A stretch of DNA of 57,132 nucleotides from Nitrospirota bacterium (GCA_029864405.1 JAOTTP010000009.1:1-57132), one strand, 5' to 3'. Counted from the stretch's first letter, positions 18,828 through 28,384 are shown. Notes: generated from the sequence alone by a model not told the origin. Numbers and translations are program-made.

Positions 18828-19394
18828 TCATGGACTCTTTGTAGAGACGTTCCTATGGAACGTCTTCTTCGCTTGATCAAAGTTTTTCGGGTTGTCATCA
18901 TCCAATTCCCACTTCGCGGGATTATCCACAATATATTGGCAAATATTCCCTAACGATGACTCATCCCGAATGATATGTTCATAAAAGCGCGCCTGCCAGG
19001 CAAATTGGGGAAACCCAGCCCCACGAATCCGTTTGGTACACACGGATTTGAATTGTCCGATAATGGCTCCCAGAGAATGTGCGGTCAACCGGCTCTTTGT
19101 AGAGACGTCCCGGCGGGACGTCTTCCCTGCGCCCACGTTGATCACAAGAATCCCATGCAGGTGGTTGGGCATCACAACAAACTCATCCAACTCAACCTGT
19201 TTCCTAACCGTAGCCGTTCGCCGCCATTCTTCTTCCACAATCAATCCTGTTGGTGATAAGCTCACCGCCCCGTCCACAATTTCTCCCAACACACATTGTC
19301 GATCATCCGTACAGATGGTGACAAAATACCATCCCGCCTGCGAATAATCCCACCAGGGGAGACGAATGGACTGGCTTCGATAGCGAGGGTGCAC
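18828..19394 (-). CDS. REP-associated tyrosine transposase (RAYT, IS200-like Y1 HUH)
   Basis: 188 aa with a GTG start. The HUH metal motif appears as MPNHLHGILVI near residue 80, and the catalytic Tyr is likely in WQARFYEHIIRDE. The opening (SIRLPWWDYSQAGWYFVTICT) is standard for the REP-associated transposase family, single-strand nucleases that mobilise REP palindromes. Unusually, two REP palindromes lie inside its own reading frame. One at 19099-19126 encodes TSRRDVSTKSR between the HUH motif and the Tyr helix, and one at 18841-18866 encodes the C-terminal RNVSTKSP. It is located within the cluster of REP copies. Confidence 0.9.
   Translation of the reverse strand: MHPRYRSQSIRLPWWDYSQAGWYFVTICTDDRQCVLGEIVDGAVSLSPTGLIVEEEWRRTATVRKQVELDEFVVMPNHLHGILVINVGAGKTSRRDVSTKSRLTAHSLGAIIGQFKSVCTKRIRGAGFPQFAWQARFYEHIIRDESSLGNICQYIVDNPAKWELDDDNPKNFDQAKKTFHRNVSTKSP
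18841..18866. repeat. REP family A palindrome (variant, inside RAYT 3' end)
   Basis: The arms AGACGTTCC and GGAACGTCT pair around TAT, and GTAG precedes as in the other family A copies. Confidence 0.7.
19099..19126. repeat. REP family A palindrome (in frame inside RAYT)
   Basis: GTAGAGACGTCCC-GGC-GGGACGTCT. It lies within the transposase coding region without breaking the frame. Confidence 0.85.
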
Positions 19395-19430
19395 TGATGT
19401 CCTCTAGATTTCCACGCACATCACCATTCA

Positions 19431-19515
19431 GAGACGTCCCACCGGGACGTCTCTACATTAGGCAGCAACCCGATTGATTCCGTTCTTGTAGCGAGGTGTC
19501 GGTGACACGTCGTCT
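19431..19515. repeat. REPIN: family A plus family B palindromes
   Basis: Family A (GACGTCCCACCGGGACGTC, 19431-19456) is followed 31 bp later by family B (TGTCGGTGACACGTCGTCT, 19488-19515). The unit lies between the TIR gene stop and the RAYT start. Confidence 0.85.
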
Positions 19516-19552
19516 GCGTTTGGTAGAGCCATATCAGTGCCACCCTTCATCC

Positions 19553-21085
19553 CTATAACCCGATTAATTTCCTGACGGGTTCAAACAAAGGGCTGTACCG
19601 GATTCGATCGAAGAATGTGGGACGAAGGTCCTGTGGGTTGTCAGCGGTTCCCGTTTTGACATAGCCGGCCTGGCCTTTCAGATCCACGACAAGTTGATGG
19701 TTTTCCTGGTCTACGCTGATTGAGGTGATTTCAAAATGATCCAGGTGGTCCAAGGTCAGAAACGCATTCTTTTCAATTGAAACCGAAGGCATTCCTTGGG
19801 GACTCAGATATTCCACCGTTCCCGAAAAACCCTCAGGTGATTGACGTTCACCGGTGCCGGGATCCTGCCAGGAAAAGTCCACGGCTTGTATGGGCAACAC
19901 CGACCGAGAGATAAATTTCTGTTGTGCGGTTTTCATTCCTGTGGGTATGGTCTGTTTTTCTTTGAGCACCAGGACAAAGGCTTGGTCCTGCCCAAACAGT
20001 TCGATTGTCCCCGGCTTGTGTTCAAAAATGATTTGATAGGTCAGCTCTTGATCTTGGGGAAAGGGTATTGAGAGCCCTGAAGACGCCTTCATCCCTGTTT
20101 CAAGGAGTTGCACGGCATGGATTCCTGACATCACCACTCGCTGTCGCCCTTGCTTCGTTCGGATCAACCAGGTGAGGGCATTATCATTGGAAACTTCCAT
20201 ACTCACCACCGCCTCGTCGGTGAGCACGATCCCATCGAGTTGTCCGGCAACAGCCGCCTTATCCTCCGTGGTTTCGATCGTGATTTCCGAGGAGATGCTG
20301 GGCCTGTCCGCTGCAAATTGCACCGTCCGCCCATTGATCGGCAAATCGAGCCAGGCTTTCGGCGGATAGCTATCCGACGCCATATCATAATCAGCGGGGT
20401 CCGCGACCAGCAGCCTGTCCGGACTGACCGAGAGTTTCCCGACGTTTTCAACGGTCAGGGTGCCAAAGGGCAGTGCATCGGTCAGCCGCTTATCATCCAA
20501 GTCTGGAGCTACGCTAAATTCAATCCGAGCCGTCTCCACATGGACGGAAATCACCGGGGCTACTCGCACAAAGGAACTGCCGATAAGCAGGAGGGCAAGA
20601 ATACCGCCCACCATCGCCTTGATCCCCAAAAGGGCCACCAGTTTCCCCATCACGGACGCTTTCGTGGAAGAGGCCTTCGGCAATTCTACGGACCTCCCCT
20701 CTAATTTGGCCTGGATGACGCTGAAAAGAATCTCAAATTCTTTGGATCCGGACGAGCCATTCCATCCGAGAAAACACAGCGCTTGAATGCCGGTAAAGGC
20801 CAGAGGAATGGCATTGGCTTCCAACAGGACCGGGACCACTTTCTCCTGGTTGAGCGCTTCCCGGGCCTCCGCCCGCACCCACCGGGAATTTTTGGCGTGG
20901 CCTGTCCATAAGACCACCACACATTTCGCGGCGGCCAACGCGTCTTCAATGGTTTTATCCCACTCGCTTCCCACTTGAATCTGGCGATCCCACCACACAG
21001 ACAGTCCCGATTGCTCCAACGCCGCCGCCAGCCGTTGGGCTACGGGCCGATCCTCACTGGCGTAACTGATGAACACTTCCTTCAT
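19553..21085 (-). CDS. Membrane TIR-domain protein
   Basis: About 510 aa from the ATG at 21085, which opens the TIR domain directly (MKEVFISYASEDRPVAQRL). The frame is open to 21229 but would run into the upstream gene. TIR at residues 1-125 includes the WWDRQIQVGSEWDKTIEDAL helix and SRWVRAEAREAL, where the Glu of RAEA (about residue 73) is the candidate NADase glutamate. A transmembrane helix sits around residues 150-173. The remaining 330 residues are beta-rich and probably extracytoplasmic (FSVAPDLDDKRL, LDLPINGRTVQF, VVDLKGQAGYV). This suggests an outside sensor with an inside TIR effector or signalling domain. The exported protein gene ends 20 bp upstream, so the two are probably cotranscribed. 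Confidence 0.88.
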   Translation of the reverse strand: MKEVFISYASEDRPVAQRLAAALEQSGLSVWWDRQIQVGSEWDKTIEDALAAAKCVVVLWTGHAKNSRWVRAEAREALNQEKVVPVLLEANAIPLAFTGIQALCFLGWNGSSGSKEFEILFSVIQAKLEGRSVELPKASSTKASVMGKLVALLGIKAMVGGILALLLIGSSFVRVAPVISVHVETARIEFSVAPDLDDKRLTDALPFGTLTVENVGKLSVSPDRLLVADPADYDMASDSYPPKAWLDLPINGRTVQFAADRPSISSEITIETTEDKAAVAGQLDGIVLTDEAVVSMEVSNDNALTWLIRTKQGRQRVVMSGIHAVQLLETGMKASSGLSIPFPQDQELTYQIIFEHKPGTIELFGQDQAFVLVLKEKQTIPTGMKTAQQKFISRSVLPIQAVDFSWQDPGTGERQSPEGFSGTVEYLSPQGMPSVSIEKNAFLTLDHLDHFEITSISVDQENHQLVVDLKGQAGYVKTGTADNPQDLRPTFFDRIRYSPLFEPVRKLIGL

Positions 21086-21105
21086 GAATGAAGGGGAGCC
21101 TCCCT

Positions 21106-21879
21106 TTACGGGTTCAAAATTGGCTGATGGTAGAAATGAATCTCTTTGGAAAGGGGTTGATTGGTGGAAAGAGAAAACCCGCTGATGTCCAGTTTGTAGG
21201 AGCCTGGCTCTGCATCTTTGGCGTCCCAATGGATCGTAAAGGGAAGACCGGCACGTTTTCTCCGGAAGATTTGCCTCTCAACTTCCTTGCCGGTGGCCTT
21301 TTGTGTAATGGAAGCCAACAGTCTCGCATCTTCTCCGGTTTTTAACGTAAAGAAATAGCCTTCAATTTTAGAGGGCGCGTCCTTGTGATACAGCACCCCA
21401 GGGGCTACTCGCTCTATGCTGGAAGTCGACTCCGCATCCAGGCGAACCAGTGCCCCCAATTCATAGAGACCGAGTTTGGGAGTCAGTTGTTGCAAAACAG
21501 GATCGGTCGGCCAGGCAAAGATATTCTGAAAGCCTGTTTCCCATGACCGGGCAGGCTGGACTTTGTCCAACCAATAATAGGTGCGATAATCCAGTTCGCG
21601 AACGGTCAGATACACCGCATGCTCGTCATCCAAATAGAACTGAAGCTTCACCGCATTCGGAAAGTTTCCAGAGGAGACCGGTTCCTGGTAGTCGGCCAAA
21701 ACCGAAATCAATTCTACATTCAATCCCGAGACCGGCTTCGGTTTGACGCCTTCCTTCCACCTGCCCAATTGATCCTGACTCCGAGATTGGTATTGTAAAT
21801 CCAGTTGCGCCAGGAGCAGGGAAGGAACGGCTCCCCAAACAACCAGAATCAGGAGAAGCCCCCAAGAGCACCGCTTCAT
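21106..21879 (-). CDS. Exported protein of unknown function, partner of the TIR gene
   Basis: About 257 aa from ATG 21879, chosen because AGAGGGA lies 8 nt upstream and the protein then begins with a signal peptide (MKRCSWGLLLILVVWG...LLLAQ). The mature part is beta-rich with many aromatic residues (RELDYRTYYWLDKVQPARSW, YHKDAPSKIEGYFFTLKTG, GSYKLDISGFSLS). The C-terminus resembles an immunoglobulin-like/FlgD-like sandwich (PFTIHWDAKDAEPGSYKLD). I do not recognise the family. The 20-bp gap to the TIR gene suggests a common operon, and possibly an interaction with its extracytoplasmic region. Confidence 0.75.
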   Translation of the reverse strand: MKRCSWGLLLILVVWGAVPSLLLAQLDLQYQSRSQDQLGRWKEGVKPKPVSGLNVELISVLADYQEPVSSGNFPNAVKLQFYLDDEHAVYLTVRELDYRTYYWLDKVQPARSWETGFQNIFAWPTDPVLQQLTPKLGLYELGALVRLDAESTSSIERVAPGVLYHKDAPSKIEGYFFTLKTGEDARLLASITQKATGKEVERQIFRRKRAGLPFTIHWDAKDAEPGSYKLDISGFSLSTNQPLSKEIHFYHQPILNP

Positions 21880-22222
21880 GACTAGGTCCCTCTCATCCTT
21901 ACTGTTCATGAAATTTTCATCATCCGGAAGACGTGCGATTGAAAAAAGCCATGGAGATGACGGCAGTCTAACGCGGACGGAACAATGATTCTAGAGGGAA
22001 CGCCGGAATTGGAGGGAGGAAAGAAGTGAAAAGAAGGAGACCGGAGACATCACGTTGGGAAGCGTGGTTTCCCGGATAGACGGCTACCTGGCCGCAAAAG
22101 CGCTATACGTCATTCTCGATAACTCATCTTTATGGCCTTTAACGCATAAATTAAAAATATGCGCTCATTCCGATGTTATGATTTTATCGGATTTGGCACA
22201 TACCGAAGGGGAAGTGAAGACG

Positions 22223-22473
22223 ATGACAGACCTTGCACGCAATCCGAAACAGATCGGCAACTTGGTCCCCCGGGCCCGCAAGAAACACGGCCTAAGCCAG
22301 AGGCGCTTGGCGAGAAGACCGGCCTGCGGCAGGAGACCATTTCCTGGATCGAGACGGGCATTCCGGCAACGAAGCTGGAGACGATTCTCACAGTTCTGGC
22401 CGCCCTTGATCCTGAATTCCAGAGCGTACCGCGATCGAAAGGAGACGCTGCCGCTATCGAGGATATCTTCTGA
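22223..22473 (+). pseudogene. hipB-like antitoxin relic with frameshift
   Basis: A GAAGGGGAAG site precedes the ATG. The frame reads MTDLARNPKQIGNLVPRARKKHGLSQ, then must shift near 22301 to continue as LGEKTGLRQETISWIETG and KLETILTVLAALDPEF. Joined, these form a standard XRE helix-turn-helix antitoxin of HipB type. One base appears to be missing after the GLSQ codons. The gene ends by TGATG overlap with a hipA remnant. Confidence 0.75.
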
Positions 22474-22523
22474 TGCGCCGCCGCCGCCAAATGCCGCTGA
22501 GCGTGATCGGGACGGAGAGATAG
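22473..22523 (+). pseudogene. hipA 5' remnant
   Basis: After the TGATG junction the frame reads MRRRRQMPLSVIGTER and stops. MPLSV opens many HipA kinases, but nothing else of hipA is present before the converging CHAT gene, so the toxin has been lost. Confidence 0.5.
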
Positions 22524-22614
22524 AGGGTTGCCATGGTTTTAGAAGAAATGGGTTATGCTTTTGCAATTTCCCCAGAAGTCCCCATAAGAAATCGCCTTTC
22601 ATCAGAAAAACCCA

Positions 22615-25600
22615 TTACGATTCAGGCTCCCCATTTGTTCCGTCATCGGACACAAGACTCTCGCGTAATGTTTTCAGTCCTTCGCCAAGCTGCTGACGAA
22701 TTTTGGGAGGTGCTTGGATGGCGACCATTGATTCAAAGAAGCTGATATTTTTGATGACGGAATCCATTTCTCTGGCCGAACCTCCCCGTCGTTTGGCTTC
22801 AAGATATCCCTTGCTAATTTCCTTCTGATCGTTGGCTGTTATACACTGGGCATATAATGAATCGAGCAGTTTGTGATCCGGGGTCAGACTCATATCCCAG
22901 AAGGAGTAACTCTTTTCTTTCAAGTCCTTTGCATACGTGGCTAATTCAGCAAGTCCCTCTGTGATCGGATCAGCTCCTTTCTTTTTCCCTCGTTGTGGTT
23001 GCCGCACTGTAGGCTGTACCCACGACAGCACAACCTCAGCCGCTATCCGATTCCCCAAGGGATAATACAGATCGTTTCGCTGAGCATCTTTGCCAATTGT
23101 ATAGCCCTCCGCATAACAATGCTGCATTTCATCTAGGGCTTTCCGTTGCTCTGCCTTATTCTTGAGAAGCATGGCTTTCCCTTTATAAAGCTTCCCTTTG
23201 AGAGCATACCGCTCTTGTGTTTTTTGAATCGTGAGAAGGCCCGCCAGAATATGTTCCGCATCGTCAAACAGCTCCTTGATCGGGAATTCCTTTTCTAGGG
23301 GGTCTGCCTTTTTTTCTTTTGGATCTCCCTGCCTTTCAACACGGTCGAGCGCCCACCGGACTTTGAGGTTGGCTAACTGTTCCAACGACTCCACCGCCGC
23401 ATCGGCTGGTTGGAACGCTCGACTCCGATCATAGTACCGAACGGCTTCAGGAAACAGTTTCAATTCCCCATACGCTTGCCCTAACGCCGCGCACATGGCC
23501 GCGGAATCCGTCCACCCTTGCCCGGCACAGGCAACCAATTCCTCTAATTGACGTCGCAACCGAGCCTCATCTTTCGGCTCGGCCGTTTTGGCCTGTTGAA
23601 CCAGATTGTATAATTCCACTTGCAGCTCGGCAGGGGCCACCATCCGGCGTTGAATACTTATGCTTTTCGCTCCGATGTGTAATGAAAAATCCGGATCCCC
23701 ATAACATTGATAGGCTCCCCACGTATTGGATCCGCCCACGCGAAGATAGATCTCCTCACGTGCCAGCCGTACAGCATCACCGAACGGACGATTTTGGAAC
23801 ATCTCTTCATAGAATTTCTTGGCGAAGGTTTTGGCGGCGAGGTCGTCCACGGCCCAGCCTGCGGCCACCACCGCCCGCACACCCATCCGAATCAGTTGGG
23901 TCCCCAGGTTTGAGGCGAGTTGATGAAACGGCACTTGCGCCTGTTCAGCACTACCTTTTTTGGTTTGTCCGAGATAGCAACAGTTCAAAAACACCAATTC
24001 AGGCACATACCGCATTTGATCAATTTCGGCCGGGGTCAAAAACAAACCCTCCCCTAGGACCATCCCCGTGACCGTTTTGGGTTGCGCACAAGGGTCCTTC
24101 TCGAGGTCTGAAGTCGTGCGTTTGGCAAGCGTCTCTTCTAATGGAAATTCAAAGACGCCATGCGCCGCACAATGCACAATACGATAGGGTTGTTGATACA
24201 GAGCCGTCAGAATCGCATCCGGTGTCGCGTCTCCCTCCACGAGTTCCACCACATCCCGGTACCCCTGGCGGCGAATGAGTTGCGCCACTTCCCGCGCTTC
24301 CATGGCAGCACCCGGCAAGGGAGCAAATTTTCCTGCGGGTTCGTGACTGGTGGGGTCGCCAATGACCAGGGCATTGAGGGCTGTCCCATGGAGGACATTT
24401 TCACGGAACTGAGTAACCGCCATTTGTCGGACCATCCCGGCCTCCACCGCTAGAGGACGCGAGTTGGGATCAAACCGATTGTGCAACAATTCCCAAGGAT
24501 AGGCGGCAGACTTCTCGTCCAGCACCAACACCATACTCCGGCGGTCCGGAGCATATTCCTTCATCCGGTTCGGAATGATGAGTTCAAACAAGGTGCTGGA
24601 TAATTCCAGATCATTTTGTGTGGTGGCCATGGCCCGTTCCAAAAACCGTTCAATGAGTTTTCGTTGTGCCGGCTGCAAATAGGTTTCCGCCCGCGCACGA
24701 TTGGTAAGGGCTTCAAATTTCAAGGAGCCGTCATTCTGGGTGGCAATGCGCAGTCGTTGCCACCAGCCCTCATCTTCATCAAAGGAGGCACGGCGGCGCC
24801 CCTCAACTCCTTCGACCATGACTTCATGGATATTTAAATGTTCACGAAAATCACGTGATCGTCCCAGGTCCAGTAGCGATTTCGTGGCTTGAATGGCCCG
24901 ATCTTGATACAGCTCGAGTATCTCGACCGTCTCGATGGAGGCCGTGAGGCTTTCCTTATTTGGGGTCTGCTTTTCAGATTCAGGTGTCTCGGTCGGTTCT
25001 AGCCGGTCCAAACGCCGATTCGCCTGAAGAACTCCGCGAAGAAGGGATTGCAAGGAATCAACCAGGGACATTCCTCCTGCACCCGTCCCAATCAGCAACA
25101 TGGTCAAAGGAATTTTCAGTCTTGGACCACACGAACCACCCACAGCCGTGGCACTGCGGCGTTCCCGCTCAACCTCGATACACTTGAGAGCATAGTTGAC
25201 GATCGCATCTGCCATCGTGCTCGTTAACCCTCCAGGGGTTAATTCCCCAACCATGCCCAGCCCCACGACTATGGCCCCTGGATGCGTTCTTCCTTGATGA
25301 CTTTCCCCATCGTTGAGCACCACGGCAGAGGTATTGAGTTTATCCGGATACAGGCCCAAACTCTGTCGTTCACGCAATCGCCCATTGAGTTGCCGGTCAA
25401 GATAGGCCTCGGCACTGACAATCGTGTCTCCTTCATAATGCCCCACCGCCACAGGAGAAGATGCGCGGGACAAATTGCCATGGACCATGGTCACCGTAAT
25501 TTTCCGGGTAGACTGGCGTTTCTTTTTGACGCGAACCGAGCCCAGGGCGGACGCAATGAGATCCTCTTCACTGGGATACATCTCGAGCGGAACCTCGGGG

Positions 25601-28185
25601 AGCTCAAAGGGGGCATCGGACACCCCACGACGAACGGGAGGCGCCTGGGACAACTTCGTAGTGGCCCCGGCATTCAATAAATCAAGCAGCCCATCAAATG
25701 TGTCCGGAGCATTGGCCAGATCACCATGCTCAGTGTCTACATAATACGTCTTGTGTTTGAGTTCTTCGGGAATGCCGGTATCCCATGTAACCCGACCATC
25801 CCCAAAGGAGGTCGCATCTATCCGTATTCGTTTCTTGGCTGGGGCCGAGAGGTCAATGGAGACATCACACGGTGTCGCATCCGCACGCCCCGCGACATAG
25901 ATCATCCGTTGAGAGTCAATTGGGCTGGCCTGAAGAAGTCGCTGAACCTTTAGGGCTTCAGCCAGTTGCGCGGCATCAGGCACGGGCCACTCAATTCCCG
26001 CTGTGTTTGAGGTCGCCACTTTCGCCCCAAATAGCCCTCGTGCCCGATCTCGATCATGCTCCAGGAGGGACCGCCAGGTTTCCGCTTGATAGACATCAAG
26101 AGTCCCTTTATGCGGGAGAAGCTGCAAAACCCCGTCAAATCGGGAAATAATTCCCAGTAAAGTCGATTGGGAATTGGTGATATCCAGAAGGTCTAACATT
26201 CGCACCAGTGGATCACGCCCCATAAGCATTCCGGTGATGGCATGCGACCCCATATTGGGCGTACCCAACATGATGAACCGGGCACCCGGATGCCGGCACA
26301 TGCGATCCCACACCTTTTTCCCCTCTTCCGTCGCAATCATGACTCGCACCACCAATCCGCCCATGGAGTGCGCGACAATCCGTACCGGTTGTCCAACCGC
26401 CTCCTGTGCCTTGACTGTTTCCTCTAAGTCCTCGCGAAACCGGTCAGCGAGTTCGATCAACGATTTTCGCCAATCATAAGCAAAGGGTTTGACCGTATGA
26501 GAATTGGCTAAATATTGGATGAGAGCCTTATAGCCACTCCCGATAGGTTGATCAGCCACCACATGTTTCGCAGTATGCTTAAGCTTTTTCAGGCCGCCAA
26601 AGGCTAAATCCAACTTATCTAACCAGACACGATCCTTTCCCACCTTGAGTTGACTGCCCATGGTGCCGGGCAGGACATAGACAACAGGCTGTGGGGATCC
26701 GACGGCGCGTTTGCGGTAATCATCTTCGGTCACTTCGGAAGGCTCGCGCTCCAGTCGGTGATAGAGGGAATGGGGCGCGTCCTTGGTGAGGGCCTGCATC
26801 AGCCGATTCGCTGTATCCGGATTGCGAAAATAATGGAAATGATCCACGTCCTTTCCGGTATCGATCCAATACCGCACCTCCCCTATACGTTCAGTCCCCC
26901 CGAACATCGCAGGGGTATTCACCACCAAATCATGATCTTCCCGGTAGAATAAATCCGTCACGAACGTTTTGAGTCGGCCGGCAATCCCCTCTCCCGCCAG
27001 ATCCCCTCCCAATATGTGCAGATCCGCCCTTGTCCGCACTCCCGGTCGATTGAGGACTCGAACCAACGGCGAACCGGGCATCTGCGCTTCAAGCCCGGGC
27101 AACTCTTCCGGTTTCGTACGATTTTTCACCACGGCAAGGAGGAACGCGGAGAGTCCCTCAACCACCGGATTGCCCTTTAGTCCCGGGATCGCCTCAACCA
27201 CATTCAGAATAATCGATAGATACCGATCCAACCGGCCGCTCGCCAACGTTGTGCCACGAGCCGGACAGCCCACCCGCACAAACCGCTCAATGACCAATTG
27301 CTTCTGTTGGAGCAGGTGACCGAGTTGCTCCAACTGCTTCAGATCGTCCTTCCGATCCGGTTGGGCCAATACCTTAAAATCATCCTGATCAAAGGGAAAT
27401 CGACCCTCCATGATGCTGCGACAGAGCAATTCCCCCACGAGTCCACCACGGGAATGCGAGACCAGGTGAAGACGAGCCCCTTCGGGAAAATACCCGGCAA
27501 GGTCCAACGCGTTTTGAATGGGATTGTGAGAAAGCGTTCGATGTTGAAAGGCCAGCACACGTTTGGGGTAATGCGTCAGGAGTTGCGCCATAAGCGGATT
27601 GGCACCACCATCCCATAGGCCACCGAAACTGCCCTCGGTGGAAGACGCGGTTCCGTGAATAAAAACCAGCCACGGAGTATTCGTTTTTTCCTTTTCCAGG
27701 GATTTGATCCGTGTGTAGTCAGAAGAGGCTTTCCCCTCCCACCGATAAAGTCCAGGCCCAGGCTTCAACACACCCTCGACCTTATCCTTAATCAAGTCCG
27801 TGGTCGCGCCAACGGGATCCAAACCAAAAACTTTGAGCCCTTTAATCGTCCAATTTCCCATTAGCCCACGGCTCGCGGAGCCGATGGGCAATGCTTGGGG
27901 AAGCTCGACCTCGTCACCGGCCGATCCACGAGTAGGAGTCAATCCAAAATCCTTCTCCAGATCATCCGCACGGACCCACAATTTCACTCCCTGATCCAAT
28001 TCCAGCTGAATGAGATCATCGGGGCTCAGATCCTCAATTTCCAGAGGCGGATGGCCCGCGCGAGCCCGTTGGACCCTGGCACTGTGTTTAAGGGTGACCA
28101 GATCCTTCAGATTGGCAGGAAAATCGGGAGTTGCGGATTTCAGGTCGAGCTGCTCACGTTGTCCATGCACGATAAGACGTTTCAT
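22615..28185 (-). CDS. Giant two-hydrolase plus CHAT protease conflict protein
   Basis: 1856 aa, cytoplasmic by appearance (no signal peptide or TM). Domains in order: an N-terminal adaptor region (1-150); a first alpha/beta-hydrolase with LVSHSRGGLVGEL (nucleophile Ser245) and FIHGTASSTEGSF; a second lipase/acyltransferase-like hydrolase starting VVYVLPGTMGSQLK, with IVAHSMGGLVVRV (Ser607); a middle region (about 880-1250) containing VTMVHGNLSRASSPVAVGHY; a CHAT caspase-fold protease with His in CAAHGVFEF (about residue 1342) and Cys in FLNCCYLG (about 1403); and a helical, TPR-like C-terminus (about 1540-1780). CHAT proteases are effectors in several bacterial immune systems and often respond to STAND or TIR partners. 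It lies just downstream of the DGR in the same direction. The combination of two esterase-type domains and one CHAT in a single chain is unusual. Confidence 0.88.
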   Translation of the reverse strand: MKRLIVHGQREQLDLKSATPDFPANLKDLVTLKHSARVQRARAGHPPLEIEDLSPDDLIQLELDQGVKLWVRADDLEKDFGLTPTRGSAGDEVELPQALPIGSASRGLMGNWTIKGLKVFGLDPVGATTDLIKDKVEGVLKPGPGLYRWEGKASSDYTRIKSLEKEKTNTPWLVFIHGTASSTEGSFGGLWDGGANPLMAQLLTHYPKRVLAFQHRTLSHNPIQNALDLAGYFPEGARLHLVSHSRGGLVGELLCRSIMEGRFPFDQDDFKVLAQPDRKDDLKQLEQLGHLLQQKQLVIERFVRVGCPARGTTLASGRLDRYLSIILNVVEAIPGLKGNPVVEGLSAFLLAVVKNRTKPEELPGLEAQMPGSPLVRVLNRPGVRTRADLHILGGDLAGEGIAGRLKTFVTDLFYREDHDLVVNTPAMFGGTERIGEVRYWIDTGKDVDHFHYFRNPDTANRLMQALTKDAPHSLYHRLEREPSEVTEDDYRKRAVGSPQPVVYVLPGTMGSQLKVGKDRVWLDKLDLAFGGLKKLKHTAKHVVADQPIGSGYKALIQYLANSHTVKPFAYDWRKSLIELADRFREDLEETVKAQEAVGQPVRIVAHSMGGLVVRVMIATEEGKKVWDRMCRHPGARFIMLGTPNMGSHAITGMLMGRDPLVRMLDLLDITNSQSTLLGIISRFDGVLQLLPHKGTLDVYQAETWRSLLEHDRDRARGLFGAKVATSNTAGIEWPVPDAAQLAEALKVQRLLQASPIDSQRMIYVAGRADATPCDVSIDLSAPAKKRIRIDATSFGDGRVTWDTGIPEELKHKTYYVDTEHGDLANAPDTFDGLLDLLNAGATTKLSQAPPVRRGVSDAPFELPEVPLEMYPSEEDLIASALGSVRVKKKRQSTRKITVTMVHGNLSRASSPVAVGHYEGDTIVSAEAYLDRQLNGRLRERQSLGLYPDKLNTSAVVLNDGESHQGRTHPGAIVVGLGMVGELTPGGLTSTMADAIVNYALKCIEVERERRSATAVGGSCGPRLKIPLTMLLIGTGAGGMSLVDSLQSLLRGVLQANRRLDRLEPTETPESEKQTPNKESLTASIETVEILELYQDRAIQATKSLLDLGRSRDFREHLNIHEVMVEGVEGRRRASFDEDEGWWQRLRIATQNDGSLKFEALTNRARAETYLQPAQRKLIERFLERAMATTQNDLELSSTLFELIIPNRMKEYAPDRRSMVLVLDEKSAAYPWELLHNRFDPNSRPLAVEAGMVRQMAVTQFRENVLHGTALNALVIGDPTSHEPAGKFAPLPGAAMEAREVAQLIRRQGYRDVVELVEGDATPDAILTALYQQPYRIVHCAAHGVFEFPLEETLAKRTTSDLEKDPCAQPKTVTGMVLGEGLFLTPAEIDQMRYVPELVFLNCCYLGQTKKGSAEQAQVPFHQLASNLGTQLIRMGVRAVVAAGWAVDDLAAKTFAKKFYEEMFQNRPFGDAVRLAREEIYLRVGGSNTWGAYQCYGDPDFSLHIGAKSISIQRRMVAPAELQVELYNLVQQAKTAEPKDEARLRRQLEELVACAGQGWTDSAAMCAALGQAYGELKLFPEAVRYYDRSRAFQPADAAVESLEQLANLKVRWALDRVERQGDPKEKKADPLEKEFPIKELFDDAEHILAGLLTIQKTQERYALKGKLYKGKAMLLKNKAEQRKALDEMQHCYAEGYTIGKDAQRNDLYYPLGNRIAAEVVLSWVQPTVRQPQRGKKKGADPITEGLAELATYAKDLKEKSYSFWDMSLTPDHKLLDSLYAQCITANDQKEISKGYLEAKRRGGSAREMDSVIKNISFFESMVAIQAPPKIRQQLGEGLKTLRESLVSDDGTNGEPES

Positions 28186-28276
28186 TGTTTATTCCTCACA
28201 TGATGTTGTTGGCATGACCACTAATTCTCCCCGGCAGAAGCTAGCGGTTATATGTGCGATTGCTGACAACCGTTCC

Positions 28277-28300
28277 ATTTTTTCTCTCTGGAGAAAAAAT
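28277..28300. other. A/T hairpin upstream of the CHAT gene
   Basis: The perfect 10-bp stem ATTTTTTCTC/GAGAAAAAAT encloses a TCTG loop. Reading on the minus strand it separates the DGR/REPIN segment from the CHAT start, so it may be a terminator or regulatory structure. The role is unproven. Confidence 0.45.
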
Positions 28301-28384
28301 CGCGGGACTATTACAGCAAATCCGTTGAATAATTCCTACCCTTCGCCCTGTAAGGGCTCTAAAAACGGTTGGCCTTAACTCCGA

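Noticed and set aside
18640-18831. 63-codon minus-strand frame with a hydrophobic stretch
   Set aside because: No ribosome-binding site, no family features and partial overlap with the RAYT 3' end.
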